This document shows positions 33,283 to 43,809 of a stretch of 64,000 nt of DNA, piece by piece. The position numbers and the translations under genes were made by a program. The DNA is from Lithobates sylvaticus (Eukaryota; Chordata; Amphibia; Anura; Ranidae): assembly GCA_028564925.1 (NCBI GenBank), contig CM053034.1, forward strand, positions 152,127,356 to 152,191,355. Reading direction: 5' to 3'. The notes beneath the pieces were generated by a model that saw nothing but the letters and a program-made list of their open reading frames with translations, had not been told where the DNA came from and did no database searches. Each line of letters begins with the position of its first letter. Positions within the stretch are counted from its first letter, which is position 1.

Positions 33283-36060
33283 AAGCTTATTTAGAGATAG
33301 GCAGTGAAAAACAGATAGATTCAAATGATTCTAGATCCATGTCAAATTTTGATCAAACTATTGGAGATACTTATATCCAAATGAAAATAATTATTTAATG
33401 ATGCACTTAACTTTTAAGAGTTAATGTTCTTCTATCTCAAGGGCTTTTTTGATTAAGGAAAAACATTGGCCAGAAATCAAAAGTTATTTTTCAACATATA
33501 TTCCCATCTAATCATATAGTCCCAGAATATTTTACATTCTGTATACTGAATCTGGAGGTCATTCACAGAACTGTTTGTGGTTGAGACATGTCACAAAGCA
33601 AGACAAATTTCTTGGCAATATGAAAGTAATCGACATCCACTAAAGTGTGACTAACTTTATAGAGGGCCCATCTGGCAGCAAAATTGTCATCAAAGGTTAT
33701 CTTATCAACACTCTGGTCATAGTGAACACAAGTGGCCATTTAGATATGAACGCCTGTTCTGTTTTCTGGCCTGTTATATTATTTGGCTTTCAATGAGTCC
33801 CAGATGTCTCTTATAAATGTGATATAGGAAGTAATCATTTTTAGTGAATTGTGTGTGCTTCAGGTCACTGCATCATTTAAAATTCTCAGCTGGCTAAAAA
33901 CTCAATACGTTTTCTCCACAGGATTTAAAATTCGAATAATGTATAACAAGGTGTGTGTTTGAACATTATATTCATTTTCAGAGCAATTTGAAGGATCTTA
34001 TCAGATAATTATTTGTGCATTAGTCAACATCAAAATTAAACAACTATCAATGTTATGTTTTTCCCTTGTATTAAATCAACTCTAATGTACCATAGATTTA
34101 AATATTATTTTACAGCATACTGACAGTGTGAATTAATTAAGTGAGATTATCACATACTAACACACTCATATATTTTAATTCTCTCGCTATAGCTTCCCAG
34201 ATTACTAATCTGCAAAATAAATGAGGACTGTGGATGATTTTGGTTATAGATATAACAGTATGATCATAACATGGCATAATTATGCTTGATGCAATACTAA
34301 AGTGTCTCTCAAGGGGAAGCTTACCTTGTGCAAAATGCAAAGCTTGTCTTTTCTTCTCATAAATATGAATAGATAAATGCTTCAAACAAGTGATGCTAAA
34401 CAGTTCCATAACAAACTCATTATGACTGAGTTATCTTTATGAGCTAACCATTTTAATAACACAACACACAAAAAAATGAAGATCACCATGTAACATTATA
34501 AAATAGGCATACATACTGTATATGCACAATTGTGTGTATAAAGTATAGTTTTCTGTTAGTCCAAATAATATACATTTTATTTTACTTAATATTTTTAAGA
34601 GGTGTATTACAGCACTATGCGTTATGTGAAAATGCATGTGCATTCTAATTAGTCATGTACGCTCAAAATCAAATGTTACTAGGCTATATTCTCTTGAGCT
34701 TTCTGTCAATGTTCTTCTTCATTTACAAGCATATCAGGGAAATACTACATCATGACTATTAGATGAAGCTAATATTCAAAGGGAATACATTTTTTTTCTG
34801 TGATCGATAGTGTCATCTAGTGGCCTTAATGTGGTATTTTCCTAATTCATGTACTCCCCAGTGTATGTAAAATATTTGTGACTATTGCCTTTGAAAAAAC
34901 TATTTCTAATTTTTATTTCATTATTAAAATGATTACAACTGTCTTTGTCTCTCATAATTCCTACAGCAAAGCCTAATCAGGCTGATAACGTACTGTACTA
35001 TAAACTATGTGTGGCAATTTTTTTCTGAAATAATATGCTCTAGTTTTTAGTTCAGGTTAAAATTGCCTCATTTCTGGAATGTAGGGTTGTGGTTTTAAAG
35101 TGTTTTTGTGCACTCTTTTGACATTTTTATTAAACTTTTAAGACAAAACAATGTGGTACTGTACAACAAATAGTCTATGAAACTGTTTTGCTACTAACCA
35201 ACCACAACACAACATACAGCTTCAAGGCATTTCCCAAGTATGTATTTAAAAAATGGGTGTTTTTCCCATGTTGCCTTTGGAGTCCCATAAAAAAGATGAT
35301 TTTTACATTGGTACATTCCCCCATGGCAGTATCCAGCTTCCCATTTCCTTTGTTTGCTTTGTTTAACAATCCCTTGCCTATTAGCTTTGAAAATGGCAAG
35401 AATTGATTTGCAAAATTTTCTCCCTATAGACTAAAGTTTGGATTTAAATTTGCAATTTTCAAACTTTACGACGAGTTAAATGCCCTGTGAACTGAATCCA
35501 GACACATTCTCTTATCCCTTCTAATTATTATTCGCTTGCTGACCCAACCTTTTTCTGACATTTGTTGCTAACAAGTTAAAATAAGTATTTTTTGCTAGAA
35601 AATGAACCTGCAAACATTAGATATTTTTTTTAGCAGAGATCCTAGAGCAGTGATGGTGAACCTTGGCACCCCATGATGCTCATGCACTCAGATGTGTAGT
35701 TGAGCATCATGGGAATTTTGGTTACAAAACCCTGCACATGATTGAATAACTGAAGAAAAATGGCAGTCATTGCAATATTTTATGTCACACTGTATTTGCA
35801 CAGCGGAAAAATACACTTTACTGAATAATAAAAAAAATAGTTACCCCAATTGTTTGTATAATGTGAAAGATGATGTTGTGCTGAGTAAATAGATACCAAG
35901 TCATGCTTTAAAATTGTGCATGCTCGTGGAATAGTGACAAGCCACAGTACTTAAAAATCTCCATAGCCAATGCTTTAACATTTTTTACAGGCTACTTGTT
36001 TAGAGTAACAGAGGAGTTCTTGCTCTATAATTTTGATCTTGCTCTAATGATCGTGACAAT
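33283..36060. other. Mostly unassigned AT-rich DNA
   Basis: This is the longest stretch without clear elements. A block at about 34805-34835 (ATAGTGTCATCTAGTGGCC) recalls a LINE tail, and a short hAT-like end lies at 35648. Short frames lack domains. Unique host DNA is likely; no exon could be supported. Confidence 0.35.
35648..35730. mobile_element. hAT-like MITE end
   Basis: CAGTGATGGTGAACCTTGGC matches a widespread hAT MITE terminus (CAGTGATGGCGAACC). It is followed by a CATGATGCTCA...TGAGCATCATG hairpin. No matching right end is present. Confidence 0.55.
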
Positions 36061-36064
36061 ACCT

Positions 36065-36668
36065 CACACTGTGGTTTGAATGCCGTTTACATATGCTTCT
36101 GCGCTGGACCATGGAGGGATGGGGTGCTTTACATTTTTGTTTTATAATATAGTTTATTTTTTATTTACATTTTTTTACACTGCCCCTTTATTAATTTTTT
36201 GTATGACTTTTATTCCTATTACAAGGAATGTAAACATCCCTTGTAAAAAAAAAATAAGCATGGCAGGTCCTCTTTATTGAGAAATATGGGGTCAAAATGA
36301 CCCCAGATCTCTCATTTACCTTTAAAATCAAAAGGGAAAAAAATTGGGGGGGAAATCTGAGAACATGAAGTGATGTCAGAGGTCGCTCCAAGGGCATAGA
36401 GCCGAGTGGGGGCTTTCTTGCCCTCACTCTACTTCCTGCCCAGCAAACGACCACATCGGATCATTTCCAGGCTTAACAGGATGGCTCCAGTAAGCACCTC
36501 TCCCACCGCCTATAAAAGTGATCTGACCTGCTGGGACCACTTTTATTGGAAAGCCGGCCCCCTAAGGTATACAAGGATACTGGGATTATGGCATCTAGCT
36601 TCAGCCATAATCACCCAGTATTTAACGTCAAAATCATGATGTACATTCAGTTAGGTGGTCGGCAAATA
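36065..36668. mobile_element. Ranid-type repeat ending in a decayed piggyBac-like terminus
   Basis: The right end GGTGGTCGGCAAATAGTTA resembles the complement of the TTAACCACTTGCCGACC terminus with changes. The interior (CATTCCTTGTAATAGGAATA on the minus strand, GGTCAAAATGACC) is a repeat I associate with ranid genomes. Left end not defined. Confidence 0.5.
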
Positions 36669-37459
36669 GTTATAAACACTTTCCATGTGCTTTTCTTACG
36701 TTCATAAAATACTTAAATCACCTTTTTTCCTTCTTTTTTTGAATCTTAGTGCAGCTCGTCCAACCATTTTCAGCCCCTTCCTGTCTACATACTTTCACTC
36801 CAACTTTGGCTGCAAAACCTAGCCGGTGGTGGACTGTGCCTGAATGAATGAATGAATGAATGAATAATTTGTATAGCGCTACAATGCGAACTGAATCGCC
36901 TCAAGGCGCTGTATTCGTGCTTTGTTGTCAAGCTTCTTAGAAGAGGTAGGTCTTGATTTTTTTCCTGAAGGCCTGATGGTTTTCCTCCATGCGGATATTG
37001 TTCGGTAGAGCGTTCCATAGCCATGGTCCTTGGACAGCGAATCTCCGTTCCCCCTTAGATTTGTAGCGGGATTTGGGAATGAGGAGGAGGTTTTGGTTAG
37101 ACGATCGGAGACTGCGATTGGGTGTGTAGTGTTTTATTTTCTCGATTAGGTATTGAGGAGCGACTCCATGGGTGCATTTGTGGGTGAGGCAGAGGGTCTT
37201 GAATATGACCCGATTCTTTACGGTTAGCCAGTGTAGGCTCCTCAGGGAAGGGGAGATGGATTCCCAGTTTTTTTTTCCTGTTATCAGCCTTGCTGCCGTG
37301 TTTTGGATAAGTTGTAAGCGCGCAAGTTGATATTGGGGTAAACCTATGTAATAGGAGTTTGCGTAGTCCAGTCGTGAATTAATGACGTTCCAACTACTGC
37401 TGCTTTGTCCTCCTTTGGAAAAAAGGGGATGAGTCTGCGTAGCAGGCGGAGCAGATGGT

Positions 37460-37912
37460 GAGAACCACTGACTACTGCTCCTATTTGTGCATCCATTGAC
37501 ATTTCAGAGTCAAAAATGACTCCGAGACTCTTGACCTTGGTTCTTGGGGAGATGGTCTGACCAAAGATGGTGGGTGGTGTCCAAGGGATCTTGGTCGGGA
37601 GTTTTGGTTTGCATGTAGCATAAGAAGTTCTGTTTTAGATTCGTTGAGTTTCAGGGAGCTAGTGGTCATCCAGTCGTCTATTAGGGTGAGGCATTTTTGT
37701 AATTGCTGATGATGGTCTTTTTGTCCGGTGATACGAAAATATATTTGCGTGTCGTCAGCGTACGAGTGGAAGCAGAGGTCTGATCTTCTGATGATTTTGA
37801 GGAGTGGGCGGATGTATATGTTGAAGAGCACTGGCGACAAGGGTGATCCTTGACACAAGAGATTGCCCGGGTTTTAGAGGTGAAGGCTCCTAGTTTCACT
37901 GTCTGAGAACGA
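37460..37912 (-). repeat. Tandem duplicate of L2 RT segment, distal copy
   Basis: This matches 37939-38402 nearly base for base, except for a 10-bp deletion at the GVPQG codons (CTTGACACAAG against CTTGAGGGACTCCACAAG on the plus strand) and a 1-bp indel near 37593. A 26-bp joint (37913-37938) separates the copies. L2 coding resumes normally on the minus strand below 37460. Confidence 0.9.
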
Positions 37913-38854
37913 ATGACTCCGAGACAAGATCTTGAGTTGAGAACCACTGACTACTGCTCCTATTTGTGCATCCATTGACATTTCAGAGTCAAAAATGACT
38001 CCGAGACTCTTGACCTTGGTTCTTGGGGAGATGGTCTGACCAAAGATGGTGGGTGGTGTCCAAGGGATCTTGGTTCGGGAGTTTTGGTTTGCATGTAGCA
38101 TAAGAAGTTCTGTTTTAGATTCGTTGAGTTTCAGGGAGCTAGTGGTCATCCAGTCGTCTATTAGGGTGAGGCATTTTTGTAATTGCTGATGATGGTCTTT
38201 TTGTCCGGTGATACGAAAATATATTTGCGTGTCGTCAGCGTACGAGTGGAAGCAGAGGTCTGATCTTCTGATGATTTTGAGGAGTGGGCGGATGTATATG
38301 TTGAAGAGCACTGGCGACAAGGGTGATCCTTGAGGGACTCCACAAGAGATTGCCCGGGTTTTAGAGGTGAAGGCTCCTAGTTTCACTGTCTGAGAACGAT
38401 TTCCTAAGAAGGATGCGAACCATTGTAGATCTGAGTCTGTGACTCCTGCTACTTCTGTGAGACGGATGAGTAGAGTATTGTGGTCCACAGTATCAAACGC
38501 TGCACTGAGGTCCAACAGTACCAGGAGACATGATTCTCCGTCATCTGCTGCTTCAAGGGCGTCGTCCCATATCTTCAGGAGTGCTGTTTCTGTACCATGG
38601 CCTGGGCGGAAGCCTGATTGTAGAGGGTCCAGGAGTTTGTGTGTGTCCAGGTGGCGTTGTATCTGTTGTACTACCGTCTTCTCCATAATCTTGGAGATGT
38701 TGTTCAGGCTTGTTATCGGTCTGCGGTGGTTTGGGTCCTGAGGGTCAAGGTTGGGTTTCTTTAGCAGGGGTTTGATGATCCCTTGTTTGAGGGTGCCCGG
38801 AACAATCCCTTCTTTAAACGATTGATTTATGAGGTGAGTTATAGTGGGAGCCAA
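37874..38854 (-). CDS. L2 LINE reverse transcriptase frame (partial)
   Basis: An open frame of 326 residues with RT motifs in order: GIIKPLLKKP (25-34), RPITSLNNISKIMEK (45-59), QSGFRPGHGTETALL (79-93), LLDLSAAFDTVDH (113-125, motif A Asp), GVPQGSPLSPVLF (172-184), SYADDTQIY (204-212, catalytic YADD) and LKLNESKTELL (241-251). This is close to L2 RTs of fish and amphibians. The last 20 or so residues come from the duplication junction and are not normal L2 sequence. Confidence 0.85.
   Translation of the reverse strand: MAPTITHLINQSFKEGIVPGTLKQGIIKPLLKKPNLDPQDPNHRRPITSLNNISKIMEKTVVQQIQRHLDTHKLLDPLQSGFRPGHGTETALLKIWDDALEAADDGESCLLVLLDLSAAFDTVDHNTLLIRLTEVAGVTDSDLQWFASFLGNRSQTVKLGAFTSKTRAISCGVPQGSPLSPVLFNIYIRPLLKIIRRSDLCFHSYADDTQIYFRITGQKDHHQQLQKCLTLIDDWMTTSSLKLNESKTELLMLHANQNSRTKIPWTPPTIFGQTISPRTKVKSLGVIFDSEMSMDAQIGAVVSGSQLKILSRSHSFSDSETRSLHL
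37939..38402 (-). repeat. Tandem duplicate of L2 RT segment, proximal copy
   Basis: This copy is in frame with the RT and keeps the GVPQG and YADD motifs. It pairs with 37460-37912 at an offset of 479 bp. Confidence 0.9.
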
Positions 38855-39343
38855 GATGTCGGAGCAATCTTTCAGGAGTTTTGTGGGGATGATGTCAATA
38901 GGAGATGTGCTGTCTCTGAGGTTTTTGATGATGTTTTTAGTGGTGTCCGCGGTGATTGGGTTTAGAGAAAACTTTGGTGGTTGTGGGATGTTTATATTGA
39001 TGACTTCTTTTTGCTCTGGTTGACTACGATTGCATGTTTTTTTTCTGATGAATTATTTTCCTTTGTAGTTTATCTGATTTTCCTTGGTGGGATTTCTTCT
39101 CCATGCTCTTTCAGCTCTTCTGCGTTCTTGCTTGAGTAGTGCGAGAGAGCTATTAAACCATCCCGAGTTTTTCATCCGGATAAGTGTGCTGCGTTTTGGA
39201 GCCACTGAGTCTGCTGTTTGTAGTAATACATTGTTTAGGGAGCTGAGTGTTTGTTCCGTTGAGTGGGTTAAATTTAGCATTGCTATTTTGTTTGCTAAAG
39301 TGGTTTTGAAGGTTTTGGAGTGCAGCTTCTTCTGCGATCTGGT

Positions 39344-40288
39344 TCAATGAGTTGTTGTTGCAGGTTTCTGTTTTAGGTGGGTGGTATTAGTGGAGATTTT
39401 AAATTTGATGGCGTGGTGGTCCGTCCATGGTAGTGGTAGGTTGTCGAGTATGTTGATGTCCAAATTTTGTTTGAAGATAAGGTCCAGGGTGTGTCCTGAG
39501 CCATGTGTGGGAGTCTTTATCAGTTGCTGAAGACCCAGTTCTTCCAGTTGGCTGATGCAGGCGGTCGCAATTGGGTCTTGGGTAGAGTTTGCCCAGAGAT
39601 TAAAGTCTCCAAGTACCAGGAGGTTTTTGGATTTCAGGGTGTGTATTAAGATGAATTCCGTGAGGGCTGTAAGAAGATTGGTCTTTGGTCCTGGTGGTCT
39701 ATAGCAAAGTAGAATGTGAGTGGTGTCATGGGGTGTTGATTGAAGATGTAGCGTCAGTGTCTCCATAAAAGGCACTGCGTTCTGCAAAATTGGTTTGGTA
39801 AGTACCAGGTGCGATTTAAAAATCACTGCTAGGCCTCCTCCTTTTTTTCCTATCCGATGCTCAGTTAGGATCCTGTAATTCTCCGGCACCAATTCGGTAA
39901 GGATGGTGTTACAGTCGGGCGTTAGCCAGCTTTCCGTGACGAAGAGGCAATCTATGTTGTTTTGGGTGATGAAGTCGTGTACTTCCAGTCTGTGTTTGAC
40001 TGCGGACCTGGTGTTGATCATGGCGCATGCTAATTGTTGTGGTCGAGCTGGTATTTTGCTGAGTTTGATGGTTGATCGTAGGTCGGTCTTTAGTAGTTGT
40101 TCTTTCCGTAGAATTTTTTGAATAGAGGCTGGCAAGGTGAGGTGGTATTCCTTAGCCTGTGGAGCACTTCTGCTGAATATTTGAAGTAGCACATGGCGAA
40201 AGGATGAAGTTGATGGTACTAGGATGACTGAGTTGATGATCCTGATCCGGGTAGTTCCTGTTGTCAGTCTAGTTATCAGACTTGCCAC
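39344..40288 (-). CDS. L2 LINE APE-type endonuclease frame
   Basis: An open frame of 314 residues. From about residue 85 it matches the exonuclease-endonuclease-phosphatase fold of LINEs: FVTESWL (116-122, metal-binding Glu), CYRPPG (195-200), VLGDFN (225-230, catalytic Asp/Asn), HTLDLIF (266-272) and TDHHAIKF (289-296, catalytic Asp-His; SDHHAI is usual). The first 80 residues match nothing I know, and the true start may be internal. It lies upstream of the RT frame on the same strand, as in L2. Stops between 39344 and 38854 separate it from the RT, whereas an intact L2 would read through. Confidence 0.8.
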   Translation of the reverse strand: MASLITRLTTGTTRIRIINSVILVPSTSSFRHVLLQIFSRSAPQAKEYHLTLPASIQKILRKEQLLKTDLRSTIKLSKIPARPQQLACAMINTRSAVKHRLEVHDFITQNNIDCLFVTESWLTPDCNTILTELVPENYRILTEHRIGKKGGGLAVIFKSHLVLTKPILQNAVPFMETLTLHLQSTPHDTTHILLCYRPPGPKTNLLTALTEFILIHTLKSKNLLVLGDFNLWANSTQDPIATACISQLEELGLQQLIKTPTHGSGHTLDLIFKQNLDINILDNLPLPWTDHHAIKFKISTNTTHLKQKPATTTH

Positions 40289-40639
40289 CGTGTTAAGGCT
40301 ATTTGTAAGCGCGCAAGTTGATCATGTGATTCCCTATGTGAAGGAAGTTTTTAGTCGAGTCGCAAATTCCTGGCTGTTCCAACTGCCTCTGTTTGTAGCG
40401 ATGATCCTGGCCCAGAAGAATACTGCTGGTGACAGCTGTGGTGAATTGTGCTGGTGCGAATAGTTCCGGTAGGGGTGATGGGGGCCTGTTGAACCTACCG
40501 CCTTTCCGTTGATCCAGAGGAAGGCAAAAAACACTAGCCGTGCCAGCCAATTGCTCAGCAGGGGAAAAAATTCCTTCCTGACCCCCAAGGCGGTCGGAAC
40601 CAAGGCCCTGGATCAACTGCTAGTGGTGGGGGAGGGGTC

Positions 40640-41400
40640 CCGAGGGCTTACCTGATTGGAGATAATCCAGGCTGAGCTTGCTGTGTGACCTGGTCCCTCT
40701 GCGGTGAAGTCCGGTTGCAGAGGCAGTGGTGTTCTGAGAGGGAGGGGGACACCGGCATGCAGCAAGGAGGTAAAAAGTAAGCTGAGAGGTGGGATAGCGT
40801 GGGCAGGGTCTCAGCCGCAGCCGCTTTCTTCCTCATCTAGCAAGCTAGAGCAGAGGCGATGGCGGCTGAGGATGTTGCCCACCCAGGAGACTGACCTGGA
40901 TGAGTGCCGTTCCTGTTGGTACCTGCTGAGAGGTCCTGGGATGTCCTGAGGGATGTCTGGGTGGACTGGGTGGACCAAGATGGCCGCCGGACTAGGCCGG
41001 AGCTGGGGGCTCGCTTAGTCTCGGCTCCCAGAAGTGTGAGGAGGTCGCGGGTGATGGGGGTCCGATTGGCGTGGGTGACTGGGCCGCGTGGGTGGTGTGG
41101 GAGCTGTATGAAAGGGGCGAGCTCCTGCCGCCGAAGCAGTGATGCGGCGCCGGCCGGGCTAGGCCGAAGCCGCAGTGTTTCCTGGACGCCTGGCCGGCGG
41201 GCAGGCTGCCTGGCGGGCTGCGGTGCGTGCGGCGGTAAAGGATGCCGCGAGAAGGTGTATGAGGGCGGGGGGGGGGTCGTGTACCCGGTCCCCGTGCCTG
41301 AAGGGTGGGGGGGCCGGATGCCGGTAAAAGCCTGATGGGGATCCAGGGAATGCTGGAGGGCCTGAAAGGCCGGAGCTTCAGACGGAGCCGCTGGAGCTAC
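40640..41400 (-). promoter_or_regulatory. CpG-rich leader, probable L2 5' UTR/promoter
   Basis: A sharply GC- and CpG-rich block abuts the endonuclease frame on its 5' side. Long frames on both strands (40837-41469 minus, 40904-41335 plus) are what GC-rich DNA gives by chance and show no domain. Its position suggests the internal promoter region of the LINE; a host CpG island captured next to it is an alternative. At about 40503-40617 there is sequence resembling a LINE 3' UTR on the minus strand (GGATCCAGGG...GTCAGGAAGGAATTTTTTCC). Confidence 0.45.
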
Positions 41401-41498
41401 TGACAGCACGTGAGCTTTGCCTGTGCAAAATGTGTTAGTAGGACCACTTGTAGTCTCAGCCAGGGACACATGTTACAATACATTAGCACAGTTGTTAA

Positions 41499-42190
41499 CC
41501 ACTTCAGCCCCGGAAGAATTTACCCCTTTCTGACCAGAGCACTTTTTGCGATAAGGCACTGTGTCGCATTAACTGATAATTCCGCAGTCATGCAACGTTG
41601 CATCCAAACAAAATTGATGTCCTTTTTTTCCCACAAATAGAGCTTTCTCTTGGTGGTATTTGATCACCTCTGTGTTTTTTTTTTGTGCTATAAACAAAAA
41701 CAAGAGTGACAATTTTGAAAAAAAAGCAATATTTTTTACTTTTTGCTATAATAAATATGCCCAAAAAATATATGGAAAAAAAACAAATGTCTTTCTCAGT
41801 TTAGACCAATATGTATTCTTCTACATATTTTTGGTAAAAAAAAAAATCACAATAAGCGTATTGATTGGTTTGCGCAAAAGTTATAGCGTCTACAAAATAG
41901 GGGATAGATTTATGGCCGACACATCGGACACTTTTGACACTATTTTGGGACCATTGTCATTTATACAGCGATCAGTGCTATAAAAATGCACTGATTACTG
42001 TATAAATTACACTGGCAGGGAAGGGGTTAAACACTAGGGGGCGAGCAAGGAGTTAAGTGTGTCCTAGGGAGTGATTCTAACTGTGGGGGGGATGGGCTAC
42101 CACTGACATGACAGCAATCACTGTTCCTGATAACAAGGAGTAGTAAATCTCTGTCATGTCACTAGGCAGAACTGGGAAATGCCTTGTTTA
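41499..42190. mobile_element. piggyBac-like element, right end not found
   Basis: TTAA (41495-41498) plus CCACTTCAGCCCCGG begins the copy. It includes the core CACAAATAGAGCTTTCTCTT and GGTTTGCGCAAAAGTTATAG, and a GGCAGGGAAGGGGTTAA segment near 42013. It runs into a hAT fragment without an AAGTGGTTAA end. Confidence 0.75.
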
Positions 42191-42204
42191 CATACCTGCC
42201 TCAA

Positions 42205-42370
42205 TTTAAAAAATAAAAACAGAGTGGGGTCGTCCCCCAAAATCCATAACAGATCCTTATCCAGGCATGCAGCCCGGCATGTTTAAGAATGGGGGGGCAA
42301 GCGAGTGCCCCCTGAACCACACCAGGCCACATGCCCCCAACATGGAGGGGTGGGTGCTTTGGGGCAGGGA
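42205..42370. mobile_element. Fragment of the TAGGGATG hAT family
   Basis: AAAATCCATAACAGATCCTT, GTGCCCCCTGAACC and CAGGCCACATGCCC match 8540-8690 of the nested hAT copy. Confidence 0.65.
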
Positions 42371-42499
42371 GGCAACAAACCATCGGATACAACAAATTTC
42401 AGTGGATATTCATGATTGAGAGGTAAGGTATTGTCATTTGTTTGACCAAACCTTGCCTATTAGCCTAGAACATTGCCTTTTCTATTTTTCAATATTTAA

Positions 42500-42976
42500 A
42501 GCGGTTGTATACCCTTAATTTGAAGTTGCACCTACAGGTAAGCCTAGATTAAGGCTTACCTGTAGGTACAAGAAATATCTCCTAAACCTGCACGGTTTAG
42601 GAGATATTTGCAAAGAATGATTTACAATGTTGTCTACGGCACATGCGCGCCGTAGACAACGGTGCATTTAATGGGTTAATCCCCATTCCCAACTGCGGCT
42701 CACCGCAGTTGAAGTGTCCCGCGCGCATGCGCGGAGCGACGTCTGCGCTGCTCTGGCCAATCACAGCGCCGCAGCGGCGCTGTGATTGGCCGGAGCGGCG
42801 ATACCCGCAAGAGAGATGGCTGCTGCTGGAGGGGGAGAAGAGGACGGCGTCGGGGGCCCCGATCTAAGGTAAGTGATGCATAATGAGCTAGTATGCTAGT
42901 CATACTAGCTCATTATGACTTTGTCTTGCAGGTAGTTTAAAAAAAAAAAAATAGTTAAAACGGGTATACAACCGCT
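42500..42976. mobile_element. TTAA MITE, family 1 (Kolobok-type), complete
   Basis: TTAA (42496-42499, 42977-42980) flanks exact inverted ends AGCGGTTGTATACCC/GGGTATACAACCGCT. Subterminal hairpins include CTACAGGTAAGCC...GGCTTACCTGTAG (about 42532-42568), GAAATATCTCC...GGAGATATTT, and TTGTCTACGGC...GCCGTAGACAA. The centre is GC-rich with CCAATCACAGCGCC and its complement. No coding. A relative with the same plan lies at 61788-62206. Confidence 0.92.
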
Positions 42977-43446
42977 TTAATTGCAGTGGGGTTTCAATTT
43001 AGCACCTGAACTTAGTCATGTTCTGTAAACCAAAGGCAGGTTTGGCTCAACCCTACACAAGAAAAGAGTACTTACATGAGAATTTAATTTTGTTAAACTT
43101 ATAAATTTAACATAACATTATAATAGAACAGGTAAAAAAAGAAAGATTTTTGAATGAATCTATATTTTAGCCAAGAATCTCAGACCTTCCAGAAATTTTC
43201 AATACATTTAGAATGTCTGAATGATTGAGTTCCATGGCCTATCAATTTTGTCTGTAATAAAATATGTCAGGAATACATTTTCGGTAATGTCTAGGAGTGT
43301 TTGGGATAGAACAGTTGAGAACTACAGAAGCAAGTTTTTCAATTGATATATTAGTGAGGGAATATATGGGTTTGTATAGTTTGATCTAAAATTTGTAGAC
43401 TTTCAAACAAGTCTACCTGGCTTTAAGATGATTGCATCTTCTAAAA

Positions 43447-43800
43447 CAGAGGTCTCCAAACTTTCTGAACAAAGGGCCAGTTTACTGTCCTTCAGACAGT
43501 AGAAATTGTCCTGGCATCAGTGGGAGTAAACAATGCATCTTCGGTATTAGGGGTATTAGAGTGATAGTGCCCCTTCGTTGTTATTAGGAGGAGGAATAGT
43601 GCCCCATCATTGGTGTCAGTGGGAGAAATACTGGCCCATCTTTGCTGTCAGTGGGAAGAATAGTGCCCTATAATTGGTGTCAGTGGGAAGAATAGTGCCC
43701 CATTGTTGGTGTCAGTGGGATGACTAGTGACCCATTGTTGGTGTCAGTGGGAGGAATATTGCCCCATCGTTGGTGTCAGTGGGAGGGTTAAACCAATAAA
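43447..43800. mobile_element. hAT-like element, left end plus minisatellite
   Basis: CAGAGGTCTCCAAACTTTCT is a hAT-type terminus. After about 90 bp it passes into a minisatellite (43575-43795). The right end is missing, replaced by LINE sequence. Confidence 0.65.
43575..43795. repeat. Minisatellite, about 36 bp unit
   Basis: Six copies of GAATAGTGCCCCATCGTTGG followed by TGTCAGTGGGA, within the hAT-like element. Confidence 0.92.
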
Positions 43801-43809
43801 AGACAAAAA

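Larger units (their letters stand above)
36835..41480 (-). mobile_element. L2-clade LINE, long copy with internal duplication
   Basis: On the minus strand it has a CpG-rich leader (about 41480-40640), an APE endonuclease frame (40288-39344), a reverse-transcriptase frame (38854-37874), a repeated RT part (37912-37460), a C-terminal part with LRSSNQNLLLIPKSR (about 37110) and LPNNIRMEENHQAFRKKIKT (about 36990), and a tail ending GTAGCGCTATACAAATTATT then (TTCA)n. The GCGCTATACAAAT plus short repeats is the L2 3' signature. The endonuclease nicks DNA and the RT copies the RNA at the nick. Both frames being open suggests a fairly recent copy, but EN and RT are out of one continuous frame. Confidence 0.85.

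Noticed and set aside
40837-41469. A 210-codon minus-strand frame rich in Pro/Ala/Arg
   Set aside because: It lies in very GC-rich DNA with an overlapping long frame on the other strand and has no domain. Its composition explains its length.
43575-43795. A regular array considered as a CRISPR
   Set aside because: The units are contiguous without unique spacers and the window is vertebrate; it is a minisatellite.
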